Under the pieces are notes generated by a model. It saw only the letters and a program-made list of their open reading frames with translations, searched no databases and was not told the origin of the DNA. Position numbers and translations under genes: made by a program. Of a stretch of DNA of 59,161 nt, positions 54,562 to 59,161 are shown piece after piece; position 1 is the stretch's first letter, and every line of letters starts with the position of its first letter. Source of the DNA: Syntrophosphaera sp035450685 (GTDB lineage: Bacteria > Cloacimonadota > Cloacimonadia > Cloacimonadales > Cloacimonadaceae); NCBI GenBank assembly GCA_035450685.1, contig DAOTNF010000017.1:1-59161 (forward strand), in the 5' to 3' direction.

Positions 54562-55974
54562 ATGAAAGGCAAAGTCATGATCCTGGAAGATGATCCCATC
54601 CTGGCGCAGCAGATCTCCAAAGTCCTCAAACAGCATGACTATTCTGTGCTCCACTCCACCAACTCCGACACCTTTTTTGCGGAACTGCGTGGTTTTATGC
54701 CCGATGTTATCCTGCTGGATGTCTTCCTGGTGGGAAGCCGACTCAACGGGCTGCAAGTGTTGAGATACCTGAAAGAGAATCTGGACTTCAACTACAAGAT
54801 CATCATCATCTCCGGCGAGATCAAGAACGAACAGCTCAATGAAATCCGTGGCCTGGGAGCATACCACTTTATCGAAAAGGGCGCCTACTTCAGTACCAAT
54901 CAACTGCTGTTGCATATCGACAACGCGGTGACGCTCAAACGCCAGGAAGAAGAAAACCTAGACCTGCAGATAGAGTATCTGAACCTTAAAAAGCAGTTCA
55001 CACGCAGCTTTCCCTTCATCGGAGAAAGCCCCGCCATCAATAGAATCCGCACCCAGTTGGCAAGGCTCTCCGAGGCCGACGAAGATATCCTGATCCTGGG
55101 AGAAACCGGCACTGGCAAAGAAGTGGCCGCAAATTACTACTCTCTGAATTCAAGGCGTTTTGGCAAGCCCTTCCACACGGTTAATTGCAGTTCGCTCACC
55201 GAGAACCTGATTGAAAGCGAGCTCTTTGGCCTCGCCAAAGGTTTCACACCGGGAGAAAAAGGCAACATCGGCCTCTTTGAAAGATGCTCGGAAGGCCTGC
55301 TCTTCCTCGACGAAGTGACAAACCTCACCCTTCAGGCTCAAGCCAAGATCCTGCGGTCGATAGAGAACAAAGAGATACAGGTGGTGGGAGGGGCCCTGAA
55401 AACCGTGAACACACGCCTGATTTTCGCTTCCAATGCCGAGATGAGAACCCTCGCCTCTTCCCCGAAATTCAGACAAGACCTCTATTACAGGATCGAGGGC
55501 AACATCGTGGAACTACCGCCCCTGCGAGAACGAAACAACGACATCCTGCTTTTGATGAGCCATTTTTTCACCAACTACGCCAACCGCTACAGCTTCAGCG
55601 ACCAACTGGATCTCAGGGAACTAAAAAATGACTTGTTGGAATACCACTGGCCGGGCAATGTGCGCGAGCTGAAAAACTTCTGCAAACACATCATCCTCAA
55701 CGAAAAAGAGATCACCAACAGGAATGTACTCAAACACCTGCGGACAAAAATGCAGAACAGGCCTGAATACAGCGTAAAAGGCATGGACCGCTATCTGTCC
55801 ATCCGCAACATCAAGGATTCCACAGCCGCCTTCGAACGGGATTACATCCTCTATTACCTGCAGGAAAACAACTGGCATGTGAGCAAAACTGCGAAGGAAA
55901 TGGGAATCGAAAGAACAACCCTCTACAAGAAGATGAAAGCTTTGGGCATAGCGCAAAACCAGGGAGAGGCTTGA
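54562..55974 (+). CDS. NtrC-family response regulator with degenerate GAFTGA loop
   Basis: 470 aa. Receiver domain 1-125 with acidic pair Asp10-Asp11, phospho-acceptor Asp53 in ILLDVF, Ser84 and Lys106. AAA+ domain with Walker A GETGTGKE (180-187), Walker B LLFLDE (246-251), and YRIEGNIVELPPLRER near residue 312. C-terminal Fis-type helix-turn-helix (HVSKTAKEMGIERTTLYKKM). The loop that contacts sigma-54, normally GAFTGA, reads KGFTPG at 226-231, so it may not activate sigma-54 promoters. No sensor kinase is adjacent. It follows the glucan genes by 9 nt and precedes a YbbR gene with a TGATG overlap, so it may control or be controlled with glucan storage. Confidence 0.92.
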   Translation: MKGKVMILEDDPILAQQISKVLKQHDYSVLHSTNSDTFFAELRGFMPDVILLDVFLVGSRLNGLQVLRYLKENLDFNYKIIIISGEIKNEQLNEIRGLGAYHFIEKGAYFSTNQLLLHIDNAVTLKRQEEENLDLQIEYLNLKKQFTRSFPFIGESPAINRIRTQLARLSEADEDILILGETGTGKEVAANYYSLNSRRFGKPFHTVNCSSLTENLIESELFGLAKGFTPGEKGNIGLFERCSEGLLFLDEVTNLTLQAQAKILRSIENKEIQVVGGALKTVNTRLIFASNAEMRTLASSPKFRQDLYYRIEGNIVELPPLRERNNDILLLMSHFFTNYANRYSFSDQLDLRELKNDLLEYHWPGNVRELKNFCKHIILNEKEITNRNVLKHLRTKMQNRPEYSVKGMDRYLSIRNIKDSTAAFERDYILYYLQENNWHVSKTAKEMGIERTTLYKKMKALGIAQNQGEA

Positions 55975-56666
55975 TGTTCAAGAGCAATCTGAGTTTGAAG
56001 GTCTTTTCTTTGATCATGGCTGTCGTGATCTGGATCCAGCTCAATTTGAACGCGGATCACCAGAGCGTAGTGAAGATACGGACACAGTTTAAAAATGTAC
56101 CCAGAAACCAATCCGAACTTCATCAGGTCAGAAGCGTTCCTTTCAATGTCCGCGGCAGGGGCATGGACATTCTCAGGCTCAAACTATCCCGGACAGTGGC
56201 TGTGTTTGATGCCGAAGCTTACGACAAAAGCGTTAACCTTAGCGCTCTGGACTATGAAATCCGCAACCGTCCTTCAAGCTTGAATCTGGATATCCTGGGG
56301 CCCATCAAGGATTTTGACCCGGACGCTGACAACAATGCTTCCAAAACAAAAGAGGACAAGGCATCAGCAAACGGCCGCGAGGCTTTCACCCAGGACGAAC
56401 CCGGCCAAGGCACAGACCAGCAACAAAGCACCCGCATTCTGGAAAACCTCGCCATCCGCTCCAATAATGGTTTGATCTTCACTCCTTCAGTTGCCACCAT
56501 AAAGGTGCAGGGAACTGTGGAAGATCTGAAGAAACTGCCACGGGGAATCCGGATTGTGGCCTCAGAAGAACAGGACGCGGCCGGCACTTATGAGCTTTCT
56601 GCGGAACTGCCAGAGGGAGTCGAACTCCTGGATATCACTCCCCGCAGGGTCCGGCAGCGCAAATGA
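55974..56666 (+). CDS. YbbR-domain membrane protein
   Basis: 230 aa. The ATG overlaps the regulator stop (TGATG) with GGGAGAGG just before it. An N-terminal membrane segment (LSLKVFSLIMAVVIWIQLNL, residues 6-25) carries the SLK-SL-A-W pattern typical of YbbR proteins. YbbR-type beta domains follow (about 30-110 and 155-225), separated by a polar Asp/Asn/Gln-rich linker. YbbR proteins in other bacteria lie next to cdaA and glmM and modulate diadenylate cyclase; neither is in this window. The 3' end overlaps tsaD by 4 nt. Confidence 0.85.
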   Translation: MFKSNLSLKVFSLIMAVVIWIQLNLNADHQSVVKIRTQFKNVPRNQSELHQVRSVPFNVRGRGMDILRLKLSRTVAVFDAEAYDKSVNLSALDYEIRNRPSSLNLDILGPIKDFDPDADNNASKTKEDKASANGREAFTQDEPGQGTDQQQSTRILENLAIRSNNGLIFTPSVATIKVQGTVEDLKKLPRGIRIVASEEQDAAGTYELSAELPEGVELLDITPRRVRQRK

Positions 56667-57673
56667 AGCTCCTCCTGGCCTTTGAGTCTTCCTGCGACGA
56701 TACCTCCGTTGCGATCATCAACACAGAATACGAGGTCCTCTGCAGCCTGGTTTCCACCCAGTTTGACCACGCCAGATTTGGTGGGGTTCTGCCTGAACTT
56801 GCTTCCAGACTGCATATGCAAAACATCCTCCGGCTGACTCAGGCCGCTTTGGAACAGACTGGACTTGAACTGCGCGACATGGATGCAGTCGCGGTGTCCA
56901 TCAATCCTGGCCTGATCGGCTCGCTGCTGGTGGGGCTTTCCTTTGCCAAGAGCCTGGCCTGGAGCCAGGGATTGCCCCTGATTACCGTGAATCACATGCT
57001 CGCCCATATCTTTGCCAACTTTATCGAGCATCCCGGGCTACGTCCTCCTTTTCTGGCTTTGGTGGTCTCCGGCGGGCATAGCGAACTGGTTCACTTTACG
57101 GATTTCACCCAGTTTAGGGTGATCGGCAAAACTTTGGACGACGCCGCCGGCGAGACCTTTGACAAGGCCGCCAAGCTGCTCGGCTTGGGTTTCCCCGGAG
57201 GGCCTTTGATCAACAAGCTGGCCCAAGGCGGGGATCAGGATTTTGTGAAGCTGCCCCGCGCGCTGCCCCGCAAGGACAACTTCAACTTCAGCTATAGCGG
57301 CCTCAAAACGGCCATCCTGCAATATCTTTCCCAGCAGGAGCCCGCCTTTGTGCAGTCCAACCTCAACCATATTGCCGCCTCCATCCAACAGGCCATTGTC
57401 GAGCCGCTGGTTTCAAAAACCTTAACCTATGCCAGACAGCACAAGATCAAGACCATCCTTCTGGCAGGAGGTGTGGCGGCCAATTCCAGACTGCGGGAGG
57501 AGCTGTCGTTCCATTCAAAGTCATTGGGAGCCGAAGTGTATTTTCCCCAGCCCGCTTACTGCGTTGATAACGCCGCGATGGTGGGCGCAGCGGCCATTCC
57601 CAAGCTTTTGGCGGAGCAATATTCGCCTCTCAGCGTGAACGCCTTTTCAGCCAAAGGAACCAAGACCCTTTAG
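56663..57673 (+). CDS. tsaD: tRNA N6-adenosine threonylcarbamoyltransferase
   Basis: 336 aa, normal length. It transfers the threonylcarbamoyl group to A37 of ANN-decoding tRNAs with TsaB and TsaE. Motifs: FESSCDDTSVA at 7-17, GGVLPELASRLHMQN at 40-54, metal-binding His111 and His115 in VNHMLAHIFAN, SGGHSELV and the ASKH-type AGGVAANSRLRE segment. The ATG overlaps the YbbR stop (ATGA). It is the last gene of the rightward run; no strong terminator follows, only a 5-bp GGCTG/CAGCC stem near 57685. Confidence 0.97.
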   Translation: MKLLLAFESSCDDTSVAIINTEYEVLCSLVSTQFDHARFGGVLPELASRLHMQNILRLTQAALEQTGLELRDMDAVAVSINPGLIGSLLVGLSFAKSLAWSQGLPLITVNHMLAHIFANFIEHPGLRPPFLALVVSGGHSELVHFTDFTQFRVIGKTLDDAAGETFDKAAKLLGLGFPGGPLINKLAQGGDQDFVKLPRALPRKDNFNFSYSGLKTAILQYLSQQEPAFVQSNLNHIAASIQQAIVEPLVSKTLTYARQHKIKTILLAGGVAANSRLREELSFHSKSLGAEVYFPQPAYCVDNAAMVGAAAIPKLLAEQYSPLSVNAFSAKGTKTL

Positions 57674-57757
57674 AAAATCCCTCTGGCTGCTTCCAGCCTT
57701 GTCTTGGCAAACCATCTGTCGCAAACGATTCTCCCATTGAGGCAGAAACCCTGTCTC

Positions 57758-57914
57758 CCTCATTTGCAAGAGGCAGCTAAGCCTCTATTTTCCGTAGGTC
57801 TTCCTTAACTCGATGAGGGATGACCTAAGGATGATGGCTCCAAAGCCTGTAGCAGCAAGGGACGGAGCTATGAAGGAAAAACAAGATTGTTGGCATATTA
57901 TTTTCATCGATGCA
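57758..57914 (+). repeat. R1 repeat copy G
   Basis: Starts CCTCATTTGCAAG; 29-nt inverted repeat at 57797-57825 (one arm base changed), TAAGGATGATGG, TGTAGCAGCAAGG, then GGACGGAGCT and ATG at 57870. The frame runs 37 codons to 57983, into the R3 part, exactly as in copy E. It lies between the convergent tsaD and PEGA-protein genes. Confidence 0.87.
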
Positions 57915-58047
57915 AACATGGCAAGCTGCCCTGACTCCCTCCTGCCTTCATGTCCCATTGACCGCCCGTTGAACGCCAGGTGATTTCCAACGCAGCGGTT
58001 GCTCAGCGTTCAGTCAGCGATCAGTCAACGATGAGCGTATGAGGGCC
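57915..58047 (+). repeat. R3 repeat copy G, four 11-bp units
   Basis: GTCCCATTGACCGCCCGTTG and a TGATTTCCAACG segment lead into four 11-bp units at 57993-58003, 58004-58014, 58015-58025 and 58026-58036 (for example CAGCGATCAGT). GTATGAGGGCC ends the element. R1 and R3 are fused and co-oriented here, as in copy E. Confidence 0.85.
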
Positions 58048-58057
58048 AAATGAAAGC

Positions 58058-58086
58058 GGGGACCAAGGCTATGCGCTTTGATCCCC
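58058..58086 (-). terminator. candidate terminator of the PEGA-protein gene
   Basis: Minus-strand stem GGGGA/TCCCC continued, after one mismatch, by CAA/TTG and GC/GC around a 5-nt loop. It lies about 54 nt past the stop. The U tract is weak (GCTTTC). Confidence 0.55.
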
Positions 58087-58139
58087 ATTAGCTTACGAGT
58101 GTTATCGATCCCCATCATTCCGGCGATGGGAACAGCGGT

Positions 58140-59161
58140 TCACATTCGGTCTGGTTTCCTGGCTGATTGCTTGTCATTGGGCTTTGCTTTGCCTGTTTTC
58201 TTGTTGTCCAACCTGGTATCATCATCTTTGCCTGTTTTCTTGTTGTCCAACTTGGTGTCATCATCTTTATCCGGATTGCTGTCAGGCATCCTGAGCTTGG
58301 TTTTATCTTTTTTCGTATTTGCCGCTTGTTTCCCGCTGCCCAGTTGTGTTCCGCCGTTGTTGCCACTGGGAGGGCTGTAGCTGCCATGACCGTTCCCGGT
58401 TCCATTTCCACTACCGGGATGACTGCCGGAACCTCCACTGCTGCCACCTCCGGGAGGGTTATAGCTGCCACTCCCATGGCTTCCACTACCGTTGCCACCG
58501 TGGTTCCCCCCATGTCCACCGCCATAACCGCCACCGGGAGGAGTTGGCGGAATATAGCTTCCGTGGCCTCCGCTGTTGCCACCGCCGGGAGGATTGTGGC
58601 CGCCATGTCCGCCATGACTTCCACCGGGAGGGTTGTAAGGAGGACGGGGAGGGCGGGGAGGCCTGGGCTTATAGCCGGGAGGCGGCGTGGGCCTGGGAGG
58701 AGCCAGGGGATAGAAATATTGGGGACAGATTGGCCTGTAATATGGCCGGTCGAAATATGGGTGCAGGAACAAAGAGGAGTAGTAGGCCCTTTCCAGTCTG
58801 AAGGTGTAAACAGACGGATACCTGATCGCGGCTCTCAGGGAACCCTTGTTCAAGGGCACAAAAATCTCTTCTTTAATGGGGATATAGCCCCTTTTGGTTA
58901 TGACTATCTCAATCGTTCTGCCAGGAATGCCATCGTAGTAGTCGAAATACTCATCCATTAACACGGGAAAGATCTCCGTGGGAGTCCTCCCCAATTCCTG
59001 GTCGGTATCATACACGGTTACTTTCGCGCCCCGGGGAATCGTCCTGATCTTGAACGCTCCATATAGATCATCAGCGCTCAGCGCGGCAGCAAAAAGTAAC
59101 AGACAGCTAATCTTTCCTACACGTAAGTGCTTGAAAAATGGTGTGTCGTTTTGACAGAAGC
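58140..59161 (-). CDS. PEGA-domain, proline/glycine-rich surface protein (5' end outside the window)
   Basis: Open from the window edge for 339 codons. The GTG at 59015 looks like a start, but the frame continues upstream with signal-peptide-like sequence (KHLRVGKISCLLLFAAALSA) and then GAFKIRTIPRGAKVTVYDTD. The latter completes a PEGA domain, so the true start is beyond 59161. After the domain (to about 59015-58790) come a Tyr/Pro-rich stretch, a long Gly/Pro/Ser/His-rich low-complexity region (HGGHGG, NPPGGG units) and a charged tail. The tail contains a 13-residue tandem repeat (DDDTKLDNKKTGK, then DDDTRLDNKKTGK). Probably exported and extended; function unknown. Confidence 0.82.
   Translation of the reverse strand, partial: FCQNDTPFFKHLRVGKISCLLLFAAALSADDLYGAFKIRTIPRGAKVTVYDTDQELGRTPTEIFPVLMDEYFDYYDGIPGRTIEIVITKRGYIPIKEEIFVPLNKGSLRAAIRYPSVYTFRLERAYYSSLFLHPYFDRPYYRPICPQYFYPLAPPRPTPPPGYKPRPPRPPRPPYNPPGGSHGGHGGHNPPGGGNSGGHGSYIPPTPPGGGYGGGHGGNHGGNGSGSHGSGSYNPPGGGSSGGSGSHPGSGNGTGNGHGSYSPPSGNNGGTQLGSGKQAANTKKDKTKLRMPDSNPDKDDDTKLDNKKTGKDDDTRLDNKKTGKAKPNDKQSARKPDRM
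58191..58268. repeat. 39-bp in-frame tandem repeat (2 copies)
   Basis: Two direct 39-bp units (58191-58229 and 58230-58268) differing at two positions. They encode the two 13-residue repeats in the charged tail of the PEGA-domain protein. The high identity points to recent slippage or active copy-number change. Confidence 0.85.

Noticed and set aside
57870..57983. Annotating the R1 short frames as protein genes
   Set aside because: Codon-position pattern between copies shows no purifying selection, and other copies have truncated frames. Kept as a finding, not as CDS features.

Overview
The window reads as one contiguous piece of a bacterial chromosome, about half G+C, very probably from the Candidatus Cloacimonadota (WWE1, the Cloacimonas group) or a close relative. 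This is an inference from gene content, not from a database search. It rests on secreted beta-helix proteins with a Por/T9SS-type C-terminal sorting domain, a B12-dependent methylmalonyl-CoA mutase operon, HydG for [FeFe]-hydrogenase maturation, a methionine-gamma-lyase-like enzyme and flavoprotein amine/amino-acid dehydrogenases. Together they fit an anaerobic amino-acid and propionate fermenter. No transposase, integrase, phage gene or CRISPR array is visible.

Layout. 1-44 is the 5' end of a 16S rRNA gene running leftwards out of the window. 842-3010 is a secreted beta-helix protein. 3386-13973 is a dense rightward run: panD-panC, tRNA-Leu(UAG), tig-clpP-clpX, a lipoprotein, an M24 peptidase, coaD, dnaB, an MlaE-type permease, a ThiB-like binding protein and trmL. 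Many of these overlap by 1-11 nt. A second beta-helix protein follows (14916-17288). 17322-23740 is a leftward operon that begins with an unusual pgk and continues mutA-mutB-meaB. A nuclease and a PLP-dependent sulfur amino acid lyase follow. 26506-29727 holds a two-subunit flavin/iron-sulfur dehydrogenase. 30329-44790 is mostly leftward: a TPR lipoprotein, a coaBC-SDR-DUF3108-queA-birA operon, a five-domain CoA-disulfide-reductase-like protein, and uvrA overlapping a GH13 amylase. 46847-48522 is a hydrogenase regulator plus hydG. 49970-57673 is an alpha-glucan operon (debranching enzyme, GT4, GH57, NtrC-like regulator) running into a YbbR-domain protein and tsaD. The right edge cuts a PEGA-domain, glycine-rich protein.

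How the genes work together. panD, panC, coaBC and coaD cover most of the pathway to CoA (only pantothenate kinase, the KPHMT/KPR steps and CoaE are missing here). Mutase, its G-protein chaperone and birA fit CoA-ester and carboxylase chemistry. The debranching enzyme, GT4 and GH57 fit storage and breakdown of an internal glucan. ClpX, ClpP and trigger factor form the usual protein-quality cluster.

The most unusual content is not coding. Seven of the nine intergenic gaps longer than 300 bp carry one copy of a dispersed repeat (called R1 here). R1 has a 28-29 nt inverted repeat, a conserved block, and then a strong Shine-Dalgarno sequence with an AUG and a short open frame. Six of the seven copies sit beside a second element: either R2 (inverted repeats built on ATCACGG/CCGTGAT) or R3 (exactly four 11-bp tandem units in each copy). 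These composite elements look like an undescribed family of small mobile or regulatory units and are the main lead.
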